Assembly (NCBI GenBank): GCA_904063045.1
Contig: CAJFCJ010000006.1
Location: 3,984,408-4,048,407, forward strand
Length of the DNA stretch: 64,000 bases
Direction: 5' to 3'
Origin: Dimorphilus gyrociliatus
Taxonomy: Eukaryota > Annelida > Polychaeta > Dinophilidae
Numbering within the stretch: position 1 is the stretch's first letter; each line of letters opens with the position of its first letter. A program made the position numbers and the translations under genes. Below the pieces are notes generated by a model. It saw nothing but the letters and a program-made list of their open reading frames with translations. It was not told where the DNA came from and searched no databases. This document shows, piece after piece, positions 12,138-24,500 of the stretch.

Positions 12138-15100
12138 ATGAATCAAACGAATTTGTTCTGTTCTCTTTTATATTTATTAATTAGTTTAAAAGTTTTATTG
12201 ACTGAAATAACTTGGACTTTACCATATATTAAAACAAGAAGAGATAGTTATAAAACAGATTTATTTAGAGGAAATGTTGAATTGCAAAAATTTAAAAATA
12301 AACATTCAAACGGTATCCGTCAGGCTTTATACGGTTTCGATGGTAACGTATCGTCTTGCGTAGAAAGTTCTATGGAACGTCACCCTTGGATAGCTGTTGA
12401 TCTGGAAGATAATTTCTATCTATTGAAACTTTTCGTGTCTGGTAAAATAAAAATATAAAAATAATTATATAGGATCTCACTAAGAATATGCGTATCTCTT
12501 TCAGGTAAATTTTTAACAGCTCTAACTATTGGGCTTTCGAAAAAATGGCCAGATAGTAGTTCCAATAAGTGGAAAATAGGATTTTCTTTGTGTACATTTA
12601 TAGCTGATACAAGTAATCATATCAATGCGTCTTGTGAGGGACTAAGTTATGGCCGTTATTTCACTCTTGCATCTGAAAGCTCTCAAATGATTTTATGCGA
12701 TATACGCATTTTTATAAAAGAAGGTATAGTTTATTTATAAAATCTTTTGTTTGATGAAAGCGTGAACTTACATAACAGAGAAACCTACCCAAGACAAGTT
12801 AAAGAATGAATCTTTTTTGCTTAATAGCGAAATTTACTTTGAAGGCCAAAGAGTGCTCAAATTAACGGATAAAAAACTTGAAACTTGTTTAAATGCGCAC
12901 AACTTCGCAGCAAACAAGCTGCATCGTATAGTTGTAGGCCTTCAAACTATAGAAGCCATTAAAAGCGTTGTCGTTCAGACTAACTGTAAGCTTTTAAGTC
13001 CTAAAAATTGTCATCACTTTTAATATTGAACAAAATATTTTAGATCCTTTTATACCTAACCTTATTATTGGAGTCTACAATAGATCTTCCAAACTATCAG
13101 AGGAGAGCCCTTCGTTTAATGAATCTAATATTAGATTTTGTGAAGTTAGCAACTGGAACAGTATTGTAAGTAAACATTTTTCTTGTTTGACGAAACAAAG
13201 TACACTGGTTGGAGACACGCTCGTCATTTTTATACAAGGAAAACGTGTTCACTTGTGTGAGATTGCTATTTTTAAACCATCTAGCCAAAGAGATTTTAGT
13301 AATCCTATAAACTTGCGAATTACAAGAAACTTCAATCTTAATGAGAGAAATGGTTCGTTTCAAACGTTATAAAGTTTTTGTAAACTTTAAAATAGAATTT
13401 TTTTTCTCCCAAGAAAAAGATTTTCTTACTTTGCCAATAAAAGCAGATGTAGCGAAACTGAAACCTACTCTCTCCTCAAGGTTTGTAGGAAGTCAACAGC
13501 CATCATATGCAGTAGACGATTCACTGAAGTCGTGTGTTCTGCTGGAGAGTAACATTGGAGTTGAAAGATGGATAGCAATTAACCTTGGCTATCCATTTGT
13601 TTTAGGAATTTTCGAAATATATAGTCCAAATAGGGGAATAAAAACTCTCGATATAGGCTTAAGAGAAAATAAACCAAAGGGAGGTAGGGATGATTCAGTC
13701 GCATGTCAATCAAAGACCGACGCGTACCGTGAAACTAAACTCATAATGGCATGCATTAGTGAAATAACAGCTAGGATTGCGCTTCTCAAGAGCTTGGACC
13801 ACCATTTCGAAATATGTAACATCAGAATCTTTCCTATTTACCCAGAAACCTGTTACGAATACAAGCCTGCCGCAGAGGGTATCGAGATGGACGAGAGGGA
13901 AATTATAGCAAAAAAGGTTCTTCATAATGAAAATTTTATAGATAGATGCGGCGATTGGTGTAGTAGCGACCCAAAATGCGTGGCCATCGATTTCATTCAT
14001 CTTTCGAAGAACAACAATAAAACTGAATGTAGAAAACTTTACAAGACATTGTATCAAACTAAAAGATATGAAAAGTCCACTAATTCAATTCATTATGTGC
14101 GAAAATCTTGTATGATAGATTTGGAATCACATCCCAAAATAGTAGCAAACTCAATTTCGAGTGCAAAACGCATAATTTATTCCGGTCTCCGTGGTCTTGA
14201 TGCTATAACACTATCAAAAATAGTTGATAATAATATATTAACCTGTCTTACGGTTCAATCATCCTTTCAAAGAGCTTGGATAGGAGTTGATATGGGTAAA
14301 GTAAATATTATTGGAAGAGTAAAGATAATTGGTGGAAAGAATGGTATCGGTCCACTAAGAATTTCTGTTGGCTATAGCGAGCCCACTGTAAATTGGCCGG
14401 ACAATGAAGACTTGTATGATTGTTATTTTTTGCCACATGTATCTTCTGAACTTGATATTCGATGCAAACCTTCTTTAAAGGGGAGATATGTCATTATTTT
14501 CTCCAAAATAGGTGGTAGTATAAATGTATGTGAAGTTTATATCTTTCCTTTGAAAGGTAAATTTTCTGTTCAATGGAAGCCTCCCTATAGCTTCCATGGG
14601 AGGATTCCATGTCCTCTATGAATTACATATTATAACCCTTACATATTGTCTGTATTTCAGCCTCAAAAGATGAAAGTAGGTGGGAAAAGAGTAGGTCTTT
14701 TATAAACTTTCCTATAATATACAAATACAATTGCAACTATTGTAACTTTCCCCCTTTGATAAATAGCCAACATAGCCTTGCACAAACCGCCAAGGTACTT
14801 CAATAGCTATTATAGAGAATTATCTGATGGCAATTTAGTAACTTGCTTTAATTTCGGATTACAACCTTCTGAGCCTGATTGGATTGTAGTAGATCTCTTG
14901 CAACCATTCTTTGTCAAAAGTATTGGGCTGACATCCGAAATAACAGAGACCTTGCCATTGATTATATCTGCTGTATCTAAAGATGCTTACAGGTACAACA
15001 TTCTTAGACGAGATTATTCCCTGCAGAAACAAGATTTTCTTTTTATAGAGGCAAGAAATCCATAAATAACGAGCAAATCTGTTGGAAATTAAATAAGCGA

Positions 15101-18100
15101 AAGATACACCATTTAGCGTCATGTAATAATACACGTGGATCAATTTATGGAAATTTTATAATAATAAAGCTTACTGAATTTAAGCTAAACTGGAAAATAT
15201 GTGAGATTGAGGCCTACTCAGGTAATATAAATACGAAAGATTTCTTTTTATTGCTCCTCAAACTTTAAAATAGATAAAAGAAATCTTTGTACATATTTCA
15301 AAAAGTCAAATGCCAAAGAAAAATATCAATTAGTAAAATGGAGTATAGTATCTGAATCAGACTGTAAAATTCAATGTTTAGTATTGGATGAATGTCGAGG
15401 TATTGCTTTTGGCCAGAAGTCGTGTAGACTTCTTTTCTTAAAGAGTAGTGATACTAAATTACCCCAGGAGGAGAACACACTTGAGTATTATGAAAGAACA
15501 TGTGGTAATAACTCTTTCTCGTTTTGTATTTATAGTAAATATATTGAAATTGATAATATATCTTACAAAATTAGATGAAAACGACTGGCGTCTCCAAACT
15601 AGTAACCCTTTTTTCCTTTCTTCCCAAAATATAATTAAATTAATATTCATTATTTTTCAAGAGATAATACCTATTAAGAAACCAACACTGCTTTTTGATA
15701 ACAATTTTAAATCTTGTGTACCTTTTTCCAAAGTTATATTAAAGAAAAACTACTTTGTCACAGTTGAATTGGAAAAATTTTCAATTATTTCAGGCTTCAA
15801 AGCTGAGATAAAAGGTACCAATAATTTTTTTATCGCTTTACCTAAACTGTCAGAATTAAAATGTGCTTCAGTTGAAAGTCCAAAAGCCTATGATATTGTA
15901 AATGTAACAACACATGAAAATAAATTTCTATCGATTGACAGAAAGAGATCATATTCTGTGAAACATTGTGCTACTATTCTTATCCTTAGTAAACAAGATG
16001 ATGGTGATCTTGTAACTGTAAACAGCAGTTGTAAATACTTTTCGCTTAGTAAATTTATGACTTTTGAAAGTCTTTTTGGAGATTCTCTTCTATCGATATG
16101 TGAATTAGAGATCTACACTCTAAACTCAAATTCAGGTGTGATAATCAATATCAATGGGAAAAAATATTTACAAGATAATATTATAGGTAATCTATGCAAA
16201 TACTTTTATCAATGTGATACCAGGGGCGAATGCACATTTGTTTCCGAAAACTCTGTTGAATGCTCCTGTAATTATCCATTTTTTGGCAGAAGATGTGAAT
16301 TTCCAATTACAAGTGATAGTAAGATAATGAATGCTCCATTTTTGTACTACTTAATTATACTCGTTTCTCTTCAGTACAGCGTGAAACACTTTCCAGTACA
16401 TTATTAGTGTTTTAAGGAAAACTAATTTCGGATTTGCATTCTGAATAACTCTCTTTATATTCCCTGTTAGGATTTAACTGCATCTTGTGTACACAAAACA
16501 ATGGCGTATGTGACGTTAAATATGAAATTTGTAATTGTCCAAAACTGTCTTACGGAACAAACTGCGAGTATAGCACAGCATCAGGTTTAATTCTTCGGTT
16601 TTATTGTTTTAATATTTATTCAATATATCTATTGAATAACAAAAATTATATACTTTATTTAATTTATTTCCTAGAAAATGATAAATTAATTGATTTCGAC
16701 AAGGAATTTGATTCTGATAAAAGTAAACAAAATTAAAAATAACAATAAAAAAATGTAAATCTACTATTTTAAAATATTTTAGTGAATTTAGCAGCAGCTG
16801 CAATTGTTGAAGGCATAGGGATCGCTAATAGCTGGAAGCTAGTCGACACTTCATTACAAAGTTGTTATACTGTTAATATAGACAAAGAATTCATTATTTG
16901 GCTAGAGAATTTCTATTTAATTAGAAAAGTAATGGTGTTTGCTGACAAAATGGGTTTGGGAACTAAAATTTATACTCGTATCCTATGTCCAATAAGGTGC
17001 TATTGGCTTAATATAATTTCTTTCAATTTATTCCTGCATAACACAAATTCCCTTGTAGATGGATAAATGATACAGCATCAAATGGTATACTTCAAATAAC
17101 AAATGACTGTCCTTATATTGCGGGAAGCGTCAGTAATTTTGTTCGAATAGTATCTCTACGCAGTAAAGTTAGATTCTGTGAAATTGAAATCTATGCAGAT
17201 AAAAGACGAAGTGAATTAACATGAATTGTCTCATGCAGTTTTCCCATAATTACATTTTTTTCTTTGCGAAACAGCACTTTGCACAACACTAAATTCCAAG
17301 CCAGAAGACGAGATTATACTATGCCGTAAGTGTATGAAATACTAAGATTTTCGGGGAAAAATAATCTTGTATCAAGTTATTATTATGTAAACAATTTTTA
17401 CAGCGGAGATCGACCCCTATATTCACGTTGGGTTTTTACCAGGTTAAAAACTTTTCACTAATAATAATAATTGCTGAACAAGAGGATGTTTTTGTTCTAT
17501 AGATAATTTAATCAATCCTCAATTACAAGTAGATTCAAGCCTCGATATCGATTATAGCAAATCGATTGATGGCGATTTAAGTACTGGAACTTACATCGGC
17601 GGCTTTAGAATTTTGTCCAATTTTTGGGTTACTATTCATTTGGAAAACATCAAAACTTTAGGTCGAGTTCGAATTTCTGGTGAAAAAAATACTGTTGGAG
17701 TATTAGCCGTGTCTGTCTATACGAGAAACTACCGGTATAAGCGCCGTTGCTTTACAATACCTGAAAAACCTTGGAGCGTAGTAGATCGATCTTGTATCAG
17801 ACAAATTGAGGGGATAGCCGTTAGTTTACATGCATTCACATCAAATCCGTTTTATGCTATGTTTATATCAGAAATTCAAGTCTTTTCAGTAAATTCTGAA
17901 CATCCATGTTTAAGATCTTTATGTCAAAATGATGCTGCTTGCGAAAAGTAATAATGCATTTTTTGATAACTTAAAGTTAACAAAATACTTCTTATAGAAT
18001 GGGAAGCTCATATCGTTGTATTTGTAAAGAGGGTTACAAAGGAAATCGCTGTGAGATTCACACATGCGAACTTGGTAATCGGCTGTGTTCCAATAGGGGA

Positions 18101-19399
18101 AAATGTCTTATTGTTTCTGGGAAACGCAAGTGCCAATGCGATCTTAAATACTCTGGGGACAAATGTGAGGCATTTGCTGATCCTTGCGAGAAAAAAAAAT
18201 GCTTGTCAGGATTGTGCATAAGAACGGGAGATGGCAGCTCTGGCTCATGCTACAATATACCAGAAAGTTCATATACTACAGATGGTTTTAAGCTTAATAA
18301 TTTTACAACATTATTACCTAATATTGGAAAAACTGAACCTCCAAAACCATCGCTTGTAGAAAAGAGTGAAACCTGTCCGCAAAAGCAATGCATAGCTGGA
18401 GTGTGCCAGCTGCAAAACAAAAATTATGAGGAAAATAATTGTAATTGTTTCTCGGGTTGGACAGGAAAGTTTTGTGCTAGCCAATTAAATCCGTGTTACA
18501 ATAACCCCTGCCAAAACGGAGGCATATGTCTACCTGGCCCTATAAATGACTACCTTTGCAATTGCCCAGAAGGATACGATGGCATCAACTGTCAGATTAA
18601 TTTGAGATCGGACTTAATGGAGATAGAATGTTCTCCAAATTCTTGTTCAGGTCACGGTTATTGTCGCGAAAACTTTAACAAAGAAATACAGTGCGTTTGC
18701 TACGAAGGCTATCACGGAAAGAGATGTGATAGAGTAATTAGTTGCAATGAAATGAAGTGTAGAAATGGGATATGCCATCAAAAAAGTATTAACAAAGAAT
18801 TATTACCAGCTGAATGTTTATGCTTGGGTGGTTGGACTGGAAAATATTGTCAAATAATAGCTAACCAATGCTTACTGGTGTAATTTCATTAATTTAGCTA
18901 TAATAGATTACTAATAGACCCATTTCAGTTACCTTGTATTTCGGGAAACTGTGAAATAAAGAAAAGTAATGGATCCTATGTTAATGCTAAATGTGTCTGT
19001 GACGCAGAATATGAAGGTAAGTATCTTATACAAAAGATATCTATTTCTTTGAAAAATCCATTATTTACATAGGAGTTGCTTGCGAAGTGCATAAGAAAAG
19101 CGTATGTTACAATCATAAATGCTTTAGAGGCTATTGCATTCCTGATATAAATGGTATAGATTACAAATGTAAATGTATAGCCGGATGGAGAGGAGCCTTT
19201 TGTGATGAACAAACAATCAAGACAGAAAACAAAAGTATTTCTATAATAATATTATATTATACTAGTATATTTTATATATTTTATTGTTTTCAGTTACCGT
19301 TACCTTCAGTGATACTTTTCAAATTTTCATTGTATTCTGTTTATTACTATGCGTTCTTATTATTTCAATTATTTTTGTAAACATCTACTTCTTTCAATG
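12138..19399 (+). CDS. Large type I membrane protein with FTP/F5-8C-like, PAN-like and EGF modules
   Basis: I do not recognise this as a named gene. ATG at 12138 opens a hydrophobic leader (LFCSLLYLLISLKVLL). Modules, by nucleotide: discoidin/fucolectin (FTP)-like at about 12255-12725, 12780-13290, 13420-13845, 14111-14560, 14660-15220, 15660-16135, 16785-17210 and 17500-17900. They carry an early xDG/xDxxxxSC motif, hydrophobic IxVDL/IAINLG strands and a closing CEIxIY strand. PAN/apple-like Cys modules lie at 13846-14110 and about 15275-15510. EGF repeats lie at 16195-16305 and 16470-16580, with about nine more from 17905 to 19210 (for example CNCPEGYDGINC). The last exon joins in phase at 19294 and gives one membrane span (IFIVFCLLLCVLIISIIFV) with a six-residue tail; stop at 19397-19399. 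The phase-1 splice from 16319 to 16471 links the two halves, so one gene is favoured over two. Likely a lectin-like adhesion or recognition receptor; function is inferred. Confidence 0.7.
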
Positions 19400-19564
19400 A
19401 GTGTTTATTAAGCTGATATTTATTTTTAAAGTGGTAAAATTTAACGTGAAAACAGTCAATAGTTGAATTGTTTGTTTTAATTAATCAACAAAATAACTTA
19501 GTGATAGATATTTTAACTTGGAAAGTTTTAGAAAAATAAGGGAAACAATAGACAGTTTGATAGT

Positions 19565-20879
19565 TTACATAATTATTGCTGTAGAAATAATTTCACCAAA
19601 GACATTTGGAGTTTCTTCTGTCACATTTTCACTCTCCGAATCATTTTTATCCAATATACTATTTGTTGCTTCAATAACTTCTTGTTTAAATGCGTCATTT
19701 TCAATTGTATCGTGTAGATTTAAAAATTCTCCATCAAAATGTGATAAATCTGAAGGTTCACTCTTTACTTGCACTGGAATTTCGTATTCACTTGAACTAC
19801 CACTTGATGTATCGTCACTTGGTTCACTAGATGACAATACACTGTCGTTTGGTGGATAAAAACCCCGTCTTCGCCTTCGGCACTTTTGTTTCTGAACCCA
19901 TTGAGTTGATTGTGAATCAGAGTGGTCGATAGGACTGGCAGTTTTCTTACTTCTTCGGCTATTTGGAGGCTTCCTCCTTGGCATCACGGGTAGAGTTGTA
20001 TTTGCACAATCTAAACACTTACACAAATGAGAACATGTTATACCCGCTTCGAAGCATTCGCAATACTTTTTCAGACATCCGCTTTTCCGGCAGTGACAAC
20101 CTTTGTAATGAAGCCTTGAACGAACTTTTGGCTGGAATGCCATTGGATTCCTTTCAATACAAGCCGTAACTGCAGCTCGTCTAAGGTGAGTGTGACCATC
20201 GGCATCGGTGTTATGACAATTATCACAACTACACCATGCACCGCAAACCTCTCGACGTGCGAAACAATCGCAATACAATTTTAGACATTTTGATCGTCGG
20301 CAATTACAAGGTTTTGTCGAAGGTCTGGGAGGTGCTAAAGCTTGCAGTTTTTCGTTAACGTCCTCACTACGTTTCTTAGATCTTTGCCTGCCGGTCCAAG
20401 GCGGAACAAGCGGAGTGTCAGAATATAACTGAGGGGGTGGGGGTGGCAAAAATCCCGGTGGTGGCCCATAGGGAGGAGGTCTCGGTAATGCTTGAAAAAT
20501 AGGACGCCCGTTCATTGGAAATCCTGCAAAGGGTCGACCAATTGCGAAAAATTGTTGAGCATGGCGAAACGGTGGAGGTTGATATAGAGAATAAGCTGGA
20601 TGATGAGAGATGTGATGAGGTGGATGTGGAACGGGTGGCGGTCGATCGTGCGGAGGTGAAGAATCGTGTTGAAACGATGCGAGATAAGTACTCTCTTCAT
20701 TTCGGTTTATGGACGCTTAAGAAACAAAATGTTACGAATAAAAAAAACCCCAATACAAAAACTAAAATTCAAAAGTTTCAAAGACAACTTTAAATTCAAA
20801 ATGTTTTTTTTAAGAAGATAAAAGAGAATAACTCAAAAATTTGAAAAAAATTCTTACTATCTCTTCCTTCCTCTGACAT
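19565..20879 (-). CDS. Small two-CXC (CRC/TSO1-like) DNA-binding protein, LIN54/tesmin family
   Basis: Predicted nuclear DNA-binding protein of the LIN54/tesmin family; LIN54 binds CHR elements in MuvB/DREAM complexes. Exon 1 is 20858-20879 (MSEEGRD, phase 1, GTAAGAA donor) and exon 2 is 19565-20715. Together they give exactly 390 residues plus stop. Residues about 20-95 are Pro/His-rich. The first CXC domain, about 140-176, begins KPCNCRRSKCLKLYCDCFA. The linker holds RNPMAFQPK. The second CXC, about 211-248, begins KGCHCRKSGCLKKYCECF. Both DNA-contacting Tyr positions (KLYC, KKYC) are kept. A basic patch (KCRRRRRG) and a Ser/acidic C-terminus follow. At 390 residues it is far shorter than LIN54 (about 750) and lacks a recognisable LIN52-binding helix region, so it may be a separate paralogue. 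It converges on the preceding gene, with 165 bp between stop codons. Confidence 0.85.
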
Positions 20880-21543
20880 GATCATCAATTGATTAAGAAA
20901 AATATTGACAAAAGATTCAAATATTCAAATAGGCTAGTCGATTCTCCTAATTAACGTCAGTAGTCCGCGTTCTCGTCTCAAAAATTCGCAGAAGAAATTA
21001 GTGATAAATAAGGAAATGACTCTTTTAAAAAGATAAACGTCGTGTTTAACAAAAGAAAACGTAACGTCAACCGAAAACATTCCGAAAAGTATTTCATTAG
21101 GTTATTTAGAATGTTCGATTAATCGAACGTTTTTTTCGTATATTTTAATGTAGGCCTATTTAAAGAGTGAAACGCTATAATCTTAGATAAATCAGTTAAT
21201 ACATAGAAGTTATCTTTAATTCTCACAAACAGTGTTTCTGTTACATATATGTATATTCGACAAACACAAAACATAAATCATACAGTTTTGAAATTATCTT
21301 GTTGCAGAATTTAAGCAGTTATGTTTTTTTGTCATATCTTATAGTGTAAAGAATAATAGGCTACAATCTAAATCGTCATGCACCAACGACGATGACTAGG
21401 GGCGTTAGAAATCATGCACCAAATTTTTGTTTAGTTTTTGTACAACGTTCAAGTTCAACAGTTCGAAATAATATTTAAAAAATAAACAATAAACAATTTT
21501 TACGAAGATGGATGAGTGCTTCTATTACATTGATAAAAAAACT
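20880..21543. other. EPS15 3' flank and upstream region of the CXC gene
   Basis: Both flanking genes are on the minus strand, so this holds the EPS15 3' UTR and the CXC gene promoter. No gene seen. Notable items are a perfect 16-bp palindrome at 21113-21128 followed by a T-run, and an 11-base direct repeat (TCATGCACCAA) at 21376-21386 and 21412-21422, the first copy overlapping a small hairpin. Confidence 0.45.
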
Positions 21544-24500
21544 TTAGGCATCGGAGGTACCCATATCAGATCTTGATAAAGCAATAGCTAATTCTAAATC
21601 AGCTTTTTCTTGCTCAGCAAGTCTTCGTATCCTCTCCGATTCGCTTTGTTCACTTTCCTTCTTCGCCCATGCCATTTGGTTATCATCGTTAGTAAAAGCC
21701 AATTTTGCAGGATATGTGAATGATGGTGAAAATGAATTCTGTATTGTGAAATATCATTGTACACAGTGTACGGATATATATAGATAATCAAGTCTAAAAA
21801 ATTAATATAAGCCTATGAATATGAGCGAGAGCGAAAAGAAAGAGAGGATAAAACAGAGAACAATATTATTTGTCTTTTTTATGCTATCCATTTTTTCTTT
21901 GCATTTTCATTATTACAAAATTTGTGATGTTCTCTTTCAACTATCATCTCTCTTCCTCCGTAGGATTTAACTTAATTTAACCAACTAAACACTTTTACCC
22001 TTAATTTCATTGTTATTTTTTTTTTGTACCAATAAGCGGAAGTCAACCAAAACAATAGTAATAACAAAATGATAAGCTGATATTAGAAGTTTAAATTAAT
22101 AAAAATTTCTTTAGCAAAAATTGAACAAAAGAATGAAAAGTAAAGATAAAAAAAACTGAAACAAACAAGTGGTAGCATACAGAACTAAGCATCAGATGAT
22201 TCTTGATTCCAAGATAAGTTTTTCACTGTTCCTTTGCCCTCTTCTTTACTCTTCGTCTTATATATAGTACATCAAAAATATAATTATTCGGAAATTTAAT
22301 AGACATAATTAAGCTAAATTCATTATATTTCTAATAGTATTATTGTTACTGTTTCTAGTTTACTAAATGTTCAAACTCAATAAGAAAGAGTAAAAGTAAA
22401 AATTTCAAAAATGTTATTTAACAATAATTCCACTTCTATTTAACTTACCTGATTGCTAAAATCGGCGAATCCAGTGACCTCGTTGTTCTTATCTGTCGGC
22501 ATACTTGCAAACGGATCTGCCCCTCCAAAAGCATCCCGAAATGCAGGGCTTACAGATTTTGTAGCGGGAGGAAAGGCTGGTCTTGGAGGAGGGGTATTAC
22601 TGTTGGATGTAGAGACTGGGGGGGCTTTCTTCTTTACTGCTTTCGGCTTGAAAGGATCCTGTCCGAATGGATCGTCTTGATTAACAGGAGATGTTATATT
22701 TGCAGCTGCTTCGCCAAAAGGGTCGAATGGGTCTGGAAATAAATGAGATAAGTCAAGAAGATATTTGGGTGATAGTGAATAATTGTTTTTGAGATGAAGT
22801 AGCAAGCAAGTTTAGGATGAGGAAAAGGAAGGGAAGGATGAGGGATTTAATTGTCGAAAGATAATTAAAGGCAAGAGAAGAAGCACTACCGTATGAAGAA
22901 TTGACTGGTTTAGAGGTTTTTGCAGAATCAAAAGCCTTGTCGAAAAGATCATCTTGGTCATAAAGCGCATTAGAATTAATCAGACTTGATGGAACAGTAC
23001 GATTATTCGCAGTGTGAATAGTATTAGATGGTGTGCTCGTAGCCGCCATACCATTTCCAAAAGCTGTTGAACCTGAACTGAACGTGCCGTTCTGCATGTT
23101 GGATGAGGTATTGGACGATCCCAAAACTTCGGACTTAAAGGGGTCATTTCCACCAAAGGGATCGGCTAATAGGTTAAAAGCAAAAATTAACCAGGGGGAA
23201 TATCGTAACATTCAAACAAATATTTTCTTACCTTCGTAAAATGGATCTTCAGTTTTACCAGTATCATTTTTGAAGGGATCTTCATTCTTGAACGGATCTG
23301 ATGTAGCAAAAGGATCAGTTCCTTTAAAAGGATCCTCTTTAAAAAGAGAAGTTGTCTCGCTCTTAGTTGAAAATGACGTTGGAAAAACAGTAGAATTATT
23401 CTAAATTAATTAAATAAAAAAAAAAGGTCTATTATACATTCGGATTGAAATTATCAATTTAGTTATCTAAGAATTAACCTTTAAATACTAGAATGATAAT
23501 ACTATTACTCCTTTATCTATATGTACCAATGTGATTATATTTACCAATAAAAGCATTTATATTACCTTTATAAAACAGAGAAATGAAAGGAAATATTCTA
23601 TATATATACAGTACAAATTCAAATATATGTTGAACTGAAAATTTTGCAATGAAAGAACTTTCTGACATCAACTTTTAAATACTTTTGCTTTACAGTTATT
23701 TCTTACAAATCATAAACAATGAAAATTAATAAAAAAAAAATTAATACTTATATATATGTATCTAGTATTTTAAAACTAGAAAAGCTAATACTGAATCATT
23801 AGGCTATTCAATAATCACATTATGGAAAATGCCTGAAACTTGCCAAATTGTTTTTAAACGCTGTACTTACGCTTGAAGCAAAATTATTTTGGTTATTTGT
23901 CTGAACTTCTTGCCCGATGCTCCAGTCGATTGCTTCTGGAATTTTAATGCCATTTTCTCCGCTTAACAATTTTTTATATTGTTCTACGCTCTCTTCTGCC
24001 ATTTTGTGAATATTTTCTAGCGTTTTCTTCGTTTCTTCCGCCTGTTTAAAAAAAAGCATGGCAAAAGGCATAATAAATAGCTTTAAAGCTAAGAGCTGTC
24101 TTTTGAAGCTTTGCCAGCTTGATGGTTTTTTTTTGTCGGTTAAAAATAAAAATTTTATATTTAAAAATAAAAATAAGCAGATTTCTTCTTAGAGCAACAA
24201 TAACGATTGAACTTATAGAAAAAACACCCACCTGTTCTATTTTTGAAGTTGTACTAGTAAAAGTTTGTTTTAATTCCTCAAGTCTCCTTTGTTCAGAGTT
24301 TATTCGGAAATGAAGATCTTTCTCTTCAGAATTTAATGAATCTAATTTTCTTTTCAGGTCATTCAACTCTTTTTCTTGATCCTAAAAAGTTTAAAAATAA
24401 AAAACACATAAATAAAGCGATGCCAACATTAAATAAATAATATTCTACATCAATCTATTAAATTATAATACCTAATTCAAAAAAACTAATAATGATCATC

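Noticed and set aside
16470-16785. Splitting the FTP/PAN/EGF gene into two genes here
   Set aside because: All joints across this stretch keep phase 1 with good GT/AG sites and no promoter-sized gap; still not proven without transcripts.
12138-19399. Reading the module protein as a notch or teneurin relative
   Set aside because: EGF repeats are shared, but there are no LNR, ankyrin, YD or NHL parts, and the FTP/PAN modules do not belong to those families.
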